The translations under genes and the position numbers were made by a program. The notes beneath the pieces were generated by a model that was not told the origin of the DNA, ran no database searches, and saw nothing but the letters and a program-made list of their open reading frames with translations. Below, in pieces: positions 1 to 8,802 of a DNA stretch of 64,000 bases. The stretch is from positions 1 through 64,000 of the forward strand of contig NZ_FUYP01000008.1 in NCBI RefSeq assembly GCF_900168005.1, in the 5' to 3' direction. This DNA comes from Sphingopyxis flava (GTDB lineage Bacteria; Pseudomonadota; Alphaproteobacteria; Sphingomonadales; Sphingomonadaceae). The stretch's first letter is position 1. Every line of letters starts with the position of its first letter.

Positions 1-95
1 ACAACTACCGCTTGCGCGTGCTCGCTCTTTGCGGTTGGAATGGCGTCATCAATCGGGTCTGATCCACCCTCATCCCCCGTTCACGGGGAAGAGCC
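1..95. repeat. 95-bp direct repeat, copy 1 (cut by window edge)
   Basis: Bases 1-95 are repeated without visible change at 119-213, giving a 118-bp period with a 23-bp unrelated spacer. Each copy carries a short perfect palindrome, CCCCGT-TC-ACGGGG (75-88 in this copy), which could form a hairpin. The copy starts at the first base of the window, so more copies may lie to the left. It sits just downstream of the tRNA-Gly gene, which is read on the minus strand. Function unknown; an intergenic repeat or duplicated processing/terminator region is possible. Confidence 0.8.
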
Positions 96-118
96 CGCGT
101 TCGGCTTCCGAAACTTTC

Positions 119-213
119 ACAACTACCGCTTGCGCGTGCTCGCTCTTTGCGGTTGGAATGGCGTCATCAATCGGGTCTGATCCACCCTCATCCCCCGTTC
201 ACGGGGAAGAGCC
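119..213. repeat. 95-bp direct repeat, copy 2
   Basis: Second copy of the repeat at 1-95, with the CCCCGT-TC-ACGGGG palindrome at 193-206. It ends 18 bases before the 3' end of tRNA-Gly, so transcription leaving the tRNA gene would run into it. No convincing protein-coding sequence spans the two copies. Confidence 0.8.
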
Positions 214-231
214 TGATTTTGTTACCATTCC

Positions 232-306
232 TGGAGCGGGCGAAGGGATTCGAACCCTCGACCCCAACCTTGGCAAGGTTGTGCTCTACCCCTGAGCTAC
301 GCCCGC
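232..306 (-). tRNA. tRNA-Gly (GCC)
   Basis: Read on the minus strand, this is a complete 75-nt cloverleaf. The 7-bp acceptor stem is GCGGGCG/CGCCCGC, the D-arm begins TAGCTCAGGGGTAGAGC, the anticodon stem-loop is CAACC-TTGCCAA-GGTTG with anticodon GCC, and the T-arm contains GGTTCGAATCC. The discriminator base is T followed by an encoded CCA (232-234). Anticodon GCC reads GGC/GGT glycine codons. Confidence 0.97.
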
Positions 307-481
307 TCTGGCGGCTGGCGACCGGGTGGGTGCCAGCGGGTGAGGCGCGCGATTAGCACCGGCTTTTGGAGTCGGCAAGCCCTCATTGTGCTTTTCGTGT
401 CTCGAAGGCGCGAAGGGTTGGCATTGACGCCTCAATTCCCACATAAGCGAGCGAACCGCATAGCAAGGGAGCAATCACATC

Positions 482-1393
482 GTGGCCACACTTGGTCTGA
501 ACCCGCAGGAAAAGGAAGCGGTCGAGGCATTCCGCCGCGACGTCGTCGAGCCCTCGATGAAGAAGCTCGTCATCCTCGATTTCTGGGCGGAATGGTGCGG
601 CCCGTGCAAACAGCTCGCGCCGATCCTTGAAAAGGTCGCGGCTGATTACGCCGACAAGGGCGTCATGCTTGCGAAGGTCGATGTCGATGCGAATCGCTTC
701 ATCGCGGGGCAGTTTCAGGTCCAGTCGATCCCGACCGTCTATGCAATTTTTCAGGGGCAGCCCGTCGCAAATCTCACCAATGCTCGGACCGAAAGCCAGC
801 TGAAGTCGGTCCTCGACCAGCTTCTCGCGCAGCTTCCCATCGAGAGCGATGCGAGCGCCCGCGCGGTCGAGATTGCGCCTTTGATCGAAATGGGCGAAAA
901 TGTCCTCGCCGAGGGCGACGGCCCGCGCGCGGCGAGCATCTTCACGCAAATCCTCGACATGGCGCCCGATAATGCCGCGGCGCATGGCGGGCTCATCCGC
1001 TCGCTCCTTGCGGCGGGCGAGGCCGAGGCGGCGCAGGCCGCCCTCGATGCCGTTCCCGACGCGCTTTCTGGCGACCCCGCGATTGCGCAGGCGAAGAGCG
1101 CGGTAGCGCTCGCCGCCGATGCGCCCGATGCGAGCGAACTTGCAGCGCTCGAAGCCGCGGTCGCGGCGAATGGCGAGGATCACCAGGCGCGCTTTGACCT
1201 TGCCGTCGCTCAGATTGGCGCAGGGCAGCGCGACGCGGCCGCTGACAATCTGCTCGGCATCGTCGAGGCCGACCGCGAGTGGCAGGAGGGCGCCGCACGC
1301 ACCAAGCTGCTCGAACTCTTCGAAGCCGTGGGGCTTGAAGATCCCTGGGTTGCGGCGCAGCGCCGCCGCTTGTCGCTCATTCTGTTCGGCTGA
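482..1393 (+). CDS. cnoX: Thioredoxin-TPR chaperedoxin, CnoX/YbbN family
   Basis: The 303-residue protein joins an N-terminal thioredoxin fold (about 1-115) to a C-terminal TPR region rich in Ala (about 125-300). The active site is WCGPC with cysteines 39 and 42, and the cis-proline motif IPT follows at 83-85, so the domain looks redox-competent, unlike E. coli YbbN, which lacks the CxxC pair. CnoX proteins are known to hold unfolding proteins, guard their thiols and hand clients to GroEL/DnaK. The start is GTG, preceded by an AAGGGA ribosome site. The stop overlaps the next start by one base (TGATG), so the two genes are probably translated together. Confidence 0.9.
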   Translation: MATLGLNPQEKEAVEAFRRDVVEPSMKKLVILDFWAEWCGPCKQLAPILEKVAADYADKGVMLAKVDVDANRFIAGQFQVQSIPTVYAIFQGQPVANLTNARTESQLKSVLDQLLAQLPIESDASARAVEIAPLIEMGENVLAEGDGPRAASIFTQILDMAPDNAAAHGGLIRSLLAAGEAEAAQAALDAVPDALSGDPAIAQAKSAVALAADAPDASELAALEAAVAANGEDHQARFDLAVAQIGAGQRDAAADNLLGIVEADREWQEGAARTKLLELFEAVGLEDPWVAAQRRRLSLILFG

Positions 1394-2043
1394 TGAGCGA
1401 GGCTGCGCCCCTGACCATCCAGCGGATCGCGATCTTTCCGCTGCCCGGTGCAGTGCTGTTTCCGGGGCTGCACCTGCCGCTCCATATCTTCGAGCCGCGC
1501 TACAAGGCGATGGTGCAGGAAGTGCTGGCACGCGACCGTCAGATTGGAATGATCCAGCCGCGGCAGATTGCGGGCGAGGAAAGCCGCGAGCCGCCGGCTC
1601 TCTACGATGTCGGGTGCGTCGGACGCATCGTCGATGTCGAGGCGCTCGAAGAGGGCCGCTTCAACCTGATTCTCGAGGGCGTCGCGCGGTTCCGCGTGCG
1701 CCGCGAGCTCGACGTCACCACGCCCTTTCGCCAGGTCGAGGCCGAGATCGAGACCGAGGTCGAAACCGATGCCGTCCTGTCGAGCATCGAACGCGCCAGC
1801 CTCGAACGCGAAGCGAAGCGCTTTGCGGCGCGGCAGGGCTATGTTGTCGACTGGGATTCGGTCGGTCAGCTCGACGATGCGACGCTCGTCAACGGTATCG
1901 CACAGGTCGCCCCTTTCGATGCGGCGGCGAAACAGGCGCTGCTCGAAGCGACGCCGATCGAGGCGCGTGCCGAGCTCGTTATCCAGCTCATGCAGTTTTT
2001 CGGCCGCTTCGACGGCGACGACGGGCGCGCGACGCTTCAATAG
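1393..2043 (+). CDS. LON substrate-binding-domain (PUA-like) protein
   Basis: The 216-residue protein matches the N-terminal substrate-recognition domain of Lon protease (IAIFPLPGAVLFPGLHLPLHIFEPRY near residue 11, then the VGRIVDVEALEEGRFNLILEG strand region), but there is no AAA+ or protease domain. It is a free-standing single-domain protein, common in alphaproteobacteria and of uncertain function; a role in protein quality control is an inference. Its start codon overlaps the stop of the CnoX-like gene by one base, which suggests a functional link with the chaperedoxin. Confidence 0.88.
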   Translation: MSEAAPLTIQRIAIFPLPGAVLFPGLHLPLHIFEPRYKAMVQEVLARDRQIGMIQPRQIAGEESREPPALYDVGCVGRIVDVEALEEGRFNLILEGVARFRVRRELDVTTPFRQVEAEIETEVETDAVLSSIERASLEREAKRFAARQGYVVDWDSVGQLDDATLVNGIAQVAPFDAAAKQALLEATPIEARAELVIQLMQFFGRFDGDDGRATLQ

Positions 2044-2077
2044 TCGGGCAGCATCGCCCGCGCCGCTGCCCGCTGAC

Positions 2078-3307
2078 CTAAATTTCCGCCCCCGCGAGCA
2101 GCCGGGGAAGGTCGCCCGATTCGCCCCTCGCTTCGTCCATGAAGAAGCGCTTGAGCGTGGGTAGCCGCTGCACCGCGCCCAGCCCCGCGCGCCGGACGGC
2201 CGAGGCGGCACGCCCGGGGACACCGAAGAGGCGGGTCAGACCATCGGTTGCAAGACTGACCATCAGATTGTCGAGCCCGCGCCAGTGCTGGTAACGCGCG
2301 AGGAGAGCCGCGTCGCCGAGGTCGAGCCCGAGCCGCGCGCCGTCGACGAGTACTTCGGCGAGCGCTGCGACGTCGCGAAGGCCAAGGTTGAGCCCTTGCC
2401 CCGCAATCGGATGGATGCCGTGCGCTGCGTCGCCGACGAGCGCGATCCGGTCGGTCACGATCTTTGCGCTGTGGTGGAAACCGAGCGGATAGGTCATCCG
2501 CGGCGCCACCAGCTCCATGCTGCCAAGCAGGCCGCCAGCGCGCTTTTCGAGCTCGGCGATGAACCCCCTGTCCCCCAGCTTGGCAAAGGCGGGTCCTTCT
2601 TTTTCCGAAACCGTCCAGACAAAGGCCGAGCGGTGCCGCCCCACGGCATCGTCGACGAGCGGGAGCAGGGCAAAGGGGCCTGAGGGGAAGAAGATTTCAT
2701 GCGCGACATGATCGTGCGGGCGGGCGTGCGCGACCGCGCCGATCATCGCGTGATGATGATAGGACCAGCTCGCGATGCTGAACCCAGCTTCGTCGCGCGT
2801 CGGCGAGCGGCGTCCCTCAGCAACGATGAGGAGCGGCGCAGCGAGGCGCTTGTCGTCTGCGAGCGTCAGTGTGACGCCGTGGGCATCGACCGCCCGCGCG
2901 GTGACCTTCGCGGGCATGTGGAGCCGGACAAGGGGCGCATCGGCAATCGCGGCGGCGAGCGCGACGCGGAGCTCGCGATTCTCGATCATCATGCCAAGCG
3001 CCGGGTCGTCGCCGCGGGTCACGAAATCGAGTTCGCCCGCCTGCCCGCCGTCGCTGACCTTGATCGCGCGGATCGCGCAGCCATGACCTGCGAGCCGGTC
3101 GGCGAGCCCCAGTACCTTGAACATCTGCCATGTCGCACTCGCGATCGCCGAGGCACGGCCGTCAAAGCCGGGCGCGATCGTTGCCACAGGGTCGGCAGGA
3201 TCGACGACCTGCGAGGAGAGGCCGTGATGCGCAAGCGCGAGGGCGAGCGTTTGACCGACAAGGCCACCGCCCGAGATCAGGACATCGCTGCGCTGCGTTT
3301 CGGTCAT
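2078..3307 (-). CDS. UbiH/UbiF/COQ6-family FAD-dependent hydroxylase
   Basis: This 409-residue flavoprotein monooxygenase has the N-terminal dinucleotide fold SGGGLVGQTLALALA (residues 13-27) and the second FAD motif GDAAHGIHPIAGQGLNLGLRDV near residue 290, typical of the ubiquinone-biosynthesis ring hydroxylases. Such enzymes hydroxylate the prenylated aromatic precursor of ubiquinone at the inner membrane using O2 and NAD(P)H. Which ring position it serves (UbiH, UbiF, UbiI or UbiL type) cannot be told from sequence alone. It is convergent with the Lon-domain gene and divergent from ftsK. Confidence 0.9.
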   Translation of the reverse strand: MTETQRSDVLISGGGLVGQTLALALAHHGLSSQVVDPADPVATIAPGFDGRASAIASATWQMFKVLGLADRLAGHGCAIRAIKVSDGGQAGELDFVTRGDDPALGMMIENRELRVALAAAIADAPLVRLHMPAKVTARAVDAHGVTLTLADDKRLAAPLLIVAEGRRSPTRDEAGFSIASWSYHHHAMIGAVAHARPHDHVAHEIFFPSGPFALLPLVDDAVGRHRSAFVWTVSEKEGPAFAKLGDRGFIAELEKRAGGLLGSMELVAPRMTYPLGFHHSAKIVTDRIALVGDAAHGIHPIAGQGLNLGLRDVAALAEVLVDGARLGLDLGDAALLARYQHWRGLDNLMVSLATDGLTRLFGVPGRAASAVRRAGLGAVQRLPTLKRFFMDEARGESGDLPRLLAGAEI

Positions 3308-3429
3308 GAATGCGCCCTAGCCCGCCAGGACGCCCTTGGGAAGCGGGGAGGCGGGCCGAGCCGCGCTTGACGGCGAGTCCGGCGCATGCGCATATCGCCG
3401 GGACCAACTGCATTGGGGACCGATTTCGC

Positions 3430-5742
3430 ATGGCAAGCCGCAAGGCCGCGACCGCAAAGGCCGATTGGCGCACCGTATTCCGCGCGAGCATCGCTCGCTC
3501 GCTGGTTATCGGAGCGGCGGCGGCGCTCGCTCTGTTCACCCTGTTCTTGACCCTGGCGCTCATCACGCACGACAGCACAGATGCCGCGATTCACACTGCG
3601 GCGGGCGGCAATCCCTCGAACTGGATGGGAAATGCGGGAGCGTGGTTTGCCGACCTCCTGCTGTTTGTTGGCGGCGTTCCTGTCGTGCTGCTGTTGCCGC
3701 TTTTGGGGATCATGGCATGGCGGCTCTGGGCCGGAACGCCGCAGCCCTATTGGAAGCGCCAGCTCTTCTTCATGCTCGTTGCCATTTCGCTCGTCGGGCT
3801 AGGCGCGCAGCTTTGGGCACCCGACAGCGACGCGCCGCTTCCCGCGGGCTGGGGCGGCATCGTCCCGCTGATTCTTGGAAATGCCCTCGCGCCGCTGTTC
3901 GACCGCGCGGGCGAGCCGGCCGCCGCCTTGATCCGCATCGCGGCCATCCTGCTCTTCCTCATCGTGGGGCTCTGGCTCGCCGAGCGCGCCTTGCGGCTCG
4001 AAAAAGGGTGGGCGAGCCGCTTGCGTCTCCCGGAAGCCGAGAGCAGGAGCACGGCCGTTCCCGCGACCGCTCAATCGCCGGCAGAACGCACGCCGAACCT
4101 CATGGACCGCGTCGTGCGCCCGCGTCCGCGCGCCGAGCCGAGCGACCGCGCGCCGCCCGAGATTGCGGAGCCCGTGCAGCGTTCGCAGCCTTCCAAGCCC
4201 AAGGCGAAGCCCCAGACCGAGCTCTTCACCCACTATCAGCTCCCGTCGATCGACCTGCTCGCCGCGCCGCCCGAAGGTCCCTCGGGACAGATCGACAAGG
4301 CGGGGCTCGAACGCAACGCGCGGCTACTCGAATCGGTCCTCGAGGATTTCCAGGTCAAGGGCGTCATCACCGCGGTTCGCCCGGGCCCGGTCGTCACTAT
4401 GTACGAGCTTGAACCTGCGCCGGGCACGAAGGCGAGCCGCGTGTCGAACCTTGCCGACGACATCGCGCGCAACATGTCGGCGCTATCGGCGCGCATCGCG
4501 CCGATCCCGGGCCGCACCGTCATCGGCATCGAGCTGCCCAACGCGCACCGCGAGCCCGTCGTGCTCCAGGAAATGATTGGCAGCCAGCTCTTCCAGGATC
4601 AGACGGGGGCGCTTCCGATCATCCTTGGGAAGAATATCAGCGGCGATCCCGTCATCGCCGACCTTGCGCCGATGCCGCACCTGCTGATTGCGGGCACGAC
4701 CGGATCGGGCAAGTCGGTCGGTCTCAATGCGATGATCCTCTCGCTTCTCTATCGTCTCGGCCCTGACCAGGTGAAGATGATCATGATCGACCCCAAGATG
4801 CTGGAACTCAGCGTCTATGACGGTATCCCCCATCTCCTTGCTCCCGTGGTCACCGAGCCCAAGAAGGCGATCCGTGCGCTCAAATGGGCGGTCGAGCAGA
4901 TGGAGGACCGTTACCGGATGATGTCATCGCTGTCGGTCCGCAACCTTGCAGGCTACAACGACAAGGTCCGCGCCGCGCTCGCCAAGGGCAAATCGCTCGG
5001 ACGCCGCGTCCAGACCGGCTATGATCCCGACACCGGCCAGCCGGTCTATGAGGAAGAAACACTCGACTATCAGCCGCTGCCGCAGATCGTCGTTGTCGTC
5101 GACGAGCTTGCCGACCTCATGATGACCGCGGGCAAGGAGGTCGAGTTCCTGATCCAGCGGCTGGCGCAGAAGGCGCGCGCCGCGGGCATCCACCTCATCC
5201 TCGCAACGCAGCGTCCGTCGGTGGACGTCATCACCGGCGTCATCAAGGCGAATTTGCCGACCCGCATCAGCTTCAACGTCACCTCGAAGATCGACAGCCG
5301 TACGATCCTCGGCGAAGCGGGCGCCGAACAGCTGCTTGGCAAGGGCGACATGCTCTACGTGCCCGGCGGCAAGCAGATTACACGCATCCACGGTCCCTTC
5401 GTCTCCGACGACGAGGTGCGTGCGGTCGCCGATCACTGGCGCGGACAAGGCCAGCCCGACTATGTCGAAAGCGTGACCGAGGATCCCGAGGACGGCGGTT
5501 TCGCGATGGAGGGCGCGCCCGCCGGCGGCGACAGCGCCGAGGACCGCATGTATGCAAAGGCATGCCAGATCGTCGTCGACAGTCAGAAGGCGTCGACGAG
5601 CTGGCTCCAGCGCCAATTGCGCATCGGTTACAACAGCGCGGCGCGGCTCATCGAACGGATGGAAGACGAAGGCCTCGTGAGCCCGCCCAATCATGTCGGG
5701 CGGCGCGACGTGCTGACCGACCAATATGGCCAGCCGCGCTGA
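3430..5742 (+). CDS. ftsK: DNA translocase FtsK
   Basis: The 770-residue protein has four or so hydrophobic helices in the first 200 residues, a Pro/Arg-rich linker, an FtsK alpha domain, and the RecA-like motor with Walker A GTTGSGKS and Walker B VVVVDELADL. A C-terminal winged-helix gamma domain (SWLQRQLRIGYNSAARLIERM region) recognises KOPS sites. It pumps chromosome ends through the division septum and activates XerCD. The frame stays open back to 3310, but the ATG at 3430 (MASRKAATAK) gives the usual short cytoplasmic start before helix 1, so it was chosen. The linker is short compared with E. coli FtsK. Confidence 0.95.
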   Translation: MASRKAATAKADWRTVFRASIARSLVIGAAAALALFTLFLTLALITHDSTDAAIHTAAGGNPSNWMGNAGAWFADLLLFVGGVPVVLLLPLLGIMAWRLWAGTPQPYWKRQLFFMLVAISLVGLGAQLWAPDSDAPLPAGWGGIVPLILGNALAPLFDRAGEPAAALIRIAAILLFLIVGLWLAERALRLEKGWASRLRLPEAESRSTAVPATAQSPAERTPNLMDRVVRPRPRAEPSDRAPPEIAEPVQRSQPSKPKAKPQTELFTHYQLPSIDLLAAPPEGPSGQIDKAGLERNARLLESVLEDFQVKGVITAVRPGPVVTMYELEPAPGTKASRVSNLADDIARNMSALSARIAPIPGRTVIGIELPNAHREPVVLQEMIGSQLFQDQTGALPIILGKNISGDPVIADLAPMPHLLIAGTTGSGKSVGLNAMILSLLYRLGPDQVKMIMIDPKMLELSVYDGIPHLLAPVVTEPKKAIRALKWAVEQMEDRYRMMSSLSVRNLAGYNDKVRAALAKGKSLGRRVQTGYDPDTGQPVYEEETLDYQPLPQIVVVVDELADLMMTAGKEVEFLIQRLAQKARAAGIHLILATQRPSVDVITGVIKANLPTRISFNVTSKIDSRTILGEAGAEQLLGKGDMLYVPGGKQITRIHGPFVSDDEVRAVADHWRGQGQPDYVESVTEDPEDGGFAMEGAPAGGDSAEDRMYAKACQIVVDSQKASTSWLQRQLRIGYNSAARLIERMEDEGLVSPPNHVGRRDVLTDQYGQPR

Positions 5743-5862
5743 CGGGGGAGGGGAACCAACAGCGGTTTCGCGGCTTGAACCTCTCCCAACGCCGGGTTCA
5801 GCGCGCATTCAAAGCCGCAAGAGCATCTCCGGCACGACAGAGCCATTAAAACGAGAGTCCCC

Positions 5863-6516
5863 ATGAACCTGACCCCTTCCCGCAAAAGCCTGGCCCGCAT
5901 CGCCGCCTGGACGCTCGCGCCCTCCGCGGCCGCGGGGCTCATCTTTGCAGCCCCCGTTCTTGCTGAGGCGCCGAGCGCGCTCGCCGCGGTGCAGGCGCAC
6001 CTTAAGAACACGAGTTCGATGACCGCCGATTTCGTCCAGACCGACCGCAAAGGCCAGCGCCTCAGCGGTACGTTGACCCTGAAGCGTCCGGGCAAGATCC
6101 GCTTCCAATATCAAAAGGGCGTGCCCTTGCTCATCGTCGGCGACGGCAGGCGTCTGACGATGATCGATTATGAGGTGAAGCAGGTGCAAAGCTGGCCGGT
6201 GAAGAATTCGCCGCTCGGCGCGCTGCTCGATCCCGACCGCGATCTCAGCAAATATGCCAAAGTCCTGCCAACCGGGAGTGACGGGGTGATCAGCGTCGAG
6301 GTCAAGGATCCCAAGCGCCCCGAATATGGTACGATCACAATGGTGTTCCTGCGCGATGGCAGCGCCCCGGGCGGGCTGCGCCTGCGCGGCTGGGTCGCGC
6401 TCGACTCGCAGAACAACCGCACCCGGATCGATCTCAGCAACCAAAAGTTCAACGTCGCGGTCGCCGATTCCGCCTTCCGCTGGACCGACCCGCGGCCGAA
6501 GACCCGCGGGCGCTGA
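5863..6516 (+). CDS. LolA-family outer-membrane lipoprotein carrier
   Basis: The 217-residue exported protein has a signal peptide ending near APVLAEA (about residue 33). The mature region shows the LolA pattern: SMTADFVQTDRKGQRLSGTLTLKRPGKIRFQY, then LLIVGDGRRLTMIDYE. LolA takes lipoproteins from LolCDE at the inner membrane and delivers them to the outer membrane. Sphingomonads often carry this divergent alphaproteobacterial version, annotated as outer membrane lipoprotein carrier protein LolA. It follows ftsK by 120 bp, an arrangement also seen in gammaproteobacteria. A strong GC hairpin lies just downstream. Confidence 0.88.
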   Translation: MNLTPSRKSLARIAAWTLAPSAAAGLIFAAPVLAEAPSALAAVQAHLKNTSSMTADFVQTDRKGQRLSGTLTLKRPGKIRFQYQKGVPLLIVGDGRRLTMIDYEVKQVQSWPVKNSPLGALLDPDRDLSKYAKVLPTGSDGVISVEVKDPKRPEYGTITMVFLRDGSAPGGLRLRGWVALDSQNNRTRIDLSNQKFNVAVADSAFRWTDPRPKTRGR

Positions 6517-6874
6517 CTGCTTCGGCTCTGCGATCTTTGTACCGACGCCGGTCCCCCCAAAAGTGGGGCCGGCGTTCGACGAATGACACGCTGAAGCCGA
6601 CGAACGGTCGTCGGACAGCCTGCGGGCGGCTCTCGTTCAGCTTGGCGACAGGCAAAGCGGGCTATTGAAACTCTCGAAGGCGCCGACACGGTCCCCGGCT
6701 TTGGGTTTCCCCCTGTTGCCCCACCCGGACGGCCAGGTGTCTTCACTCAAGAGCGTGACGAACGCTGACCTTGAACCCCCGTTCCACCGCCCCTGGGACG
6801 GGGGTTTATGATTCGCGTCCTCGCGCGTTGCAGCGCCATTGCGAAGGCCGACCCGCGCCGATAGAGCCGACGGC
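6517..6874. other. 358-bp gene-free stretch with two hairpins
   Basis: No supportable coding sequence lies between the lolA-like gene and xth. The stretch holds a strong hairpin at 6545-6575 (listed separately) and a second one at 6774-6806 with 12-bp arms (AACCCCCGTTCC / GGGACGGGGGTT, one G-T pair). The second hairpin has no T-tract on either strand and could be part of the xth leader. Nothing else was recognised. Confidence 0.6.
6545..6575 (+). terminator. GC-rich hairpin after lolA-like gene
   Basis: The stem ACGCCGG-t-CCCC pairs with GGGG-CCGGCGT around the loop CCAAAAGT, about 28 bp after the lolA-like stop. There is one bulged T, and no long T-run follows, as is common in GC-rich alphaproteobacteria. 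Probable transcription end, possibly bidirectional. Confidence 0.6.
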
Positions 6875-7663
6875 ATGACAAGTATCGCGTCCTGGAACAT
6901 CAACAGCGTCCGCGCTCGTCTCGGCATCGTCGAGAAATTCTTGCGCGAGGAAGCACCTGACATCCTCTGCCTTCAGGAAACCAAGGTCGAATGTGGCCTG
7001 TTTCCCAAGGCGATGTTCGAGGCGCTCGGCTACACCCACATCGTTACCAACGGCCAGCGCATGCATCACGGCGTCGCGATCGTCAGCCGGGTGCCCCTTG
7101 CTGATGTGCGCCAATATGACTGGCAGGCGAATGGCGAGGCGCGCCATGTCGGGGTGACGCTCCCGTCGGGCGTGCGGCTCGACAATGTCTATATTCCCGC
7201 GGGCGGCGACATTCCCGACCGCAATCTCAATCCAAAATTCGGGCAGAAGCTCGACTTTTTCGGCCGCATGACCGAATGGGCGGGAGCGCTCGCGGGGGCG
7301 CCGACCGTGCTCACGGGCGATTTCAACGTCGCGCCGCTCGAAAGCGATGTTTGGAACCACAAGGCGCTGCTCGACGTGGTCAGCCATACGCCGATCGAGG
7401 TCGATACGCTGGCGCGGCTTCAGGCAGCGGCCGACTGGGTCGATCTCGGCCGTCACTTCATCGCGCCGCCGACCCCGCTCTATACCTGGTGGAGCTACCG
7501 GGCGAAGGACTGGGAGGCGTCGAACCGCGGCCGCCGCCTCGATCATATGTGGGTGACGCCTGCGCTCAAGGAGCAGGCGATGGCGCACCGCGTTGTCCAG
7601 CCTGCGCGAAGCTGGGAGCGACCCTCGGACCATATTCCGCTGGTGACGGAGTTTTCCTTTTGA
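6875..7663 (+). CDS. xth: Exodeoxyribonuclease III
   Basis: The 262-residue protein is a complete endonuclease/exonuclease/phosphatase-fold enzyme. Visible motifs are ASWNINSVRAR (catalytic Asn), LCLQETKVE (metal-binding Glu), NVYIPAGG, TGDFNVAP (catalytic Asp/Asn) and the C-terminal SDHIPL (catalytic His). Exonuclease III cleaves abasic sites and trims 3' blocks in base-excision repair. An upstream in-frame start exists at 6839, but the ATG at 6875 begins exactly where the family does (MTSIASWN). The TGA stop overlaps the TTG start proposed for ribA. Confidence 0.95.
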   Translation: MTSIASWNINSVRARLGIVEKFLREEAPDILCLQETKVECGLFPKAMFEALGYTHIVTNGQRMHHGVAIVSRVPLADVRQYDWQANGEARHVGVTLPSGVRLDNVYIPAGGDIPDRNLNPKFGQKLDFFGRMTEWAGALAGAPTVLTGDFNVAPLESDVWNHKALLDVVSHTPIEVDTLARLQAAADWVDLGRHFIAPPTPLYTWWSYRAKDWEASNRGRRLDHMWVTPALKEQAMAHRVVQPARSWERPSDHIPLVTEFSF

Positions 7664-8724
7664 GCGACGCGGCCGGCGAGGGCGCCCGCCGGGCGGCGCG
7701 CGCGATCGACGCGCTGCGCCGCGGCTGGCCGCTGCGCGTCGCGGCTCCTGACGGCGCGCTCGATCTGCTGGCGGTCGAGAGCGCGCGCGATGCAGCGCTT
7801 ACCGGATTCGCGAGCCGCGACGTGCTGCTTTCGGGCGAGCGCGCCGTAACCTTGAAGCTCACCAATCAGCGCGCGGCGGCAACGCCCGGGCCGGTGCGAC
7901 TCGCAGGCGCGGCGGCGAGTGTCGCCGAGGCGCTCGCGATCGCCGACCCGGCGCTCGATCTTGCGCATCCTTTCAAGGGTCCGTTTCGCACCGTAGCGAC
8001 CGGCGGCGAGGCCGCCGCGGCCGCCGCGATGACGATGGCGCGCCACGCGGGACTTCTTCCTGCCTTCTTCGTCCGGGAAGCGGTGGGCGCGGCCGAAACC
8101 GAATGCGCTGCAGAGGATGTGGCGATGCTGCTCGATCCCGCGCGGCTCGAGATTGCCGCGCGGGCCCGGTTGCCCGTCGAGACCAGCGAGACGGGCGAAA
8201 TTGTCGCCTTCCGCAGTCCGGAAGAAGCGTCGGATCATGTCGCGCTCGTGATCGGACAGCGCGACGGTCGCCCCCCGGTCGTGCGGCTCCACAGCGAGTG
8301 CCTGACCGGCGACGTCTTCGGCAGTCTCAAATGCGATTGCGGACCGCAGCTTCACGCCGCGCTCCACGCGATGGCCGATGCGCCGTGGGGCGTGCTCCTA
8401 TATCTGCGGCAAGAAGGGCGCGGAATCGGTCTCGTCAACAAGCTGCGCGCCTACGCTCTCCAGGACCAGGGCCATGATACGGTCGATGCCAATCTTCGCC
8501 TCGGCTTTCCCGTCGAGGCGCGCGATTTCGCGATCGCGGCGCGAATGCTTGAACTCCTCAACATTCCGCGCATCCGATTGATGACGAATAACCCGGAAAA
8601 GGTCGCGCGGCTCGAGCGAGAAGACATCGCGGTCATCGAGCGGATTCCGCTCGCCCTGCCGACAAATCCGCATAACGCGCAATATCTCGCCACGAAGCGC
8701 GACCGGACGGGGCATCAACTTTAA
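7660..8724 (+). CDS. ribA: GTP cyclohydrolase II
   Basis: The C-terminal 200 residues of this 354-residue protein are GTP cyclohydrolase II, which opens GTP to begin riboflavin synthesis. The zinc cysteines are in SECLTGDVFGSLKCDCGPQ, followed by LYLRQEGRGIGL and the MTNNPEKV motif. The first 150 residues form an extra domain (ALDLLAVESARDAAL...) seen in alphaproteobacterial RibA but not in E. coli. No ATG fits; the best start is TTG at 7660, overlapping the TGA of xth as TTGA. The frame runs open upstream to 7276 inside xth, but that part is antiphase to a real gene. An 18-bp palindrome follows the stop. Confidence 0.92.
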   Translation: MSDAAGEGARRAARAIDALRRGWPLRVAAPDGALDLLAVESARDAALTGFASRDVLLSGERAVTLKLTNQRAAATPGPVRLAGAAASVAEALAIADPALDLAHPFKGPFRTVATGGEAAAAAAMTMARHAGLLPAFFVREAVGAAETECAAEDVAMLLDPARLEIAARARLPVETSETGEIVAFRSPEEASDHVALVIGQRDGRPPVVRLHSECLTGDVFGSLKCDCGPQLHAALHAMADAPWGVLLYLRQEGRGIGLVNKLRAYALQDQGHDTVDANLRLGFPVEARDFAIAARMLELLNIPRIRLMTNNPEKVARLEREDIAVIERIPLALPTNPHNAQYLATKRDRTGHQL

Positions 8725-8727
8725 AAA

Positions 8728-8745
8728 GGCGCGCGATCGCGCGCC
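8728..8745 (+). terminator. Perfect GC palindrome after ribA
   Basis: GGCGCGCGATCGCGCGCC is a perfect 18-bp inverted repeat starting four bases after the ribA stop. It may act as a transcription terminator or an mRNA 3'-end stabiliser between ribA and the convergent regulator gene. No T-run follows on the plus strand, so rho-independent action is uncertain. Confidence 0.5.
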
Positions 8746-8802
8746 AACGCGCGCTACTCGCTACGGCGCACCCTGGCGGGAAAACGGTCTTGGCTTGCCG
8801 GC

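Noticed and set aside
1..213. Direct repeats as a possible CRISPR array
   Set aside because: Only two units, 95 bp each with one 23-bp spacer, and no cas genes in the window.
7276..7659. N-terminal extension of RibA within xth
   Set aside because: That part is out of frame with a clear xth coding sequence and is not RibA-like.
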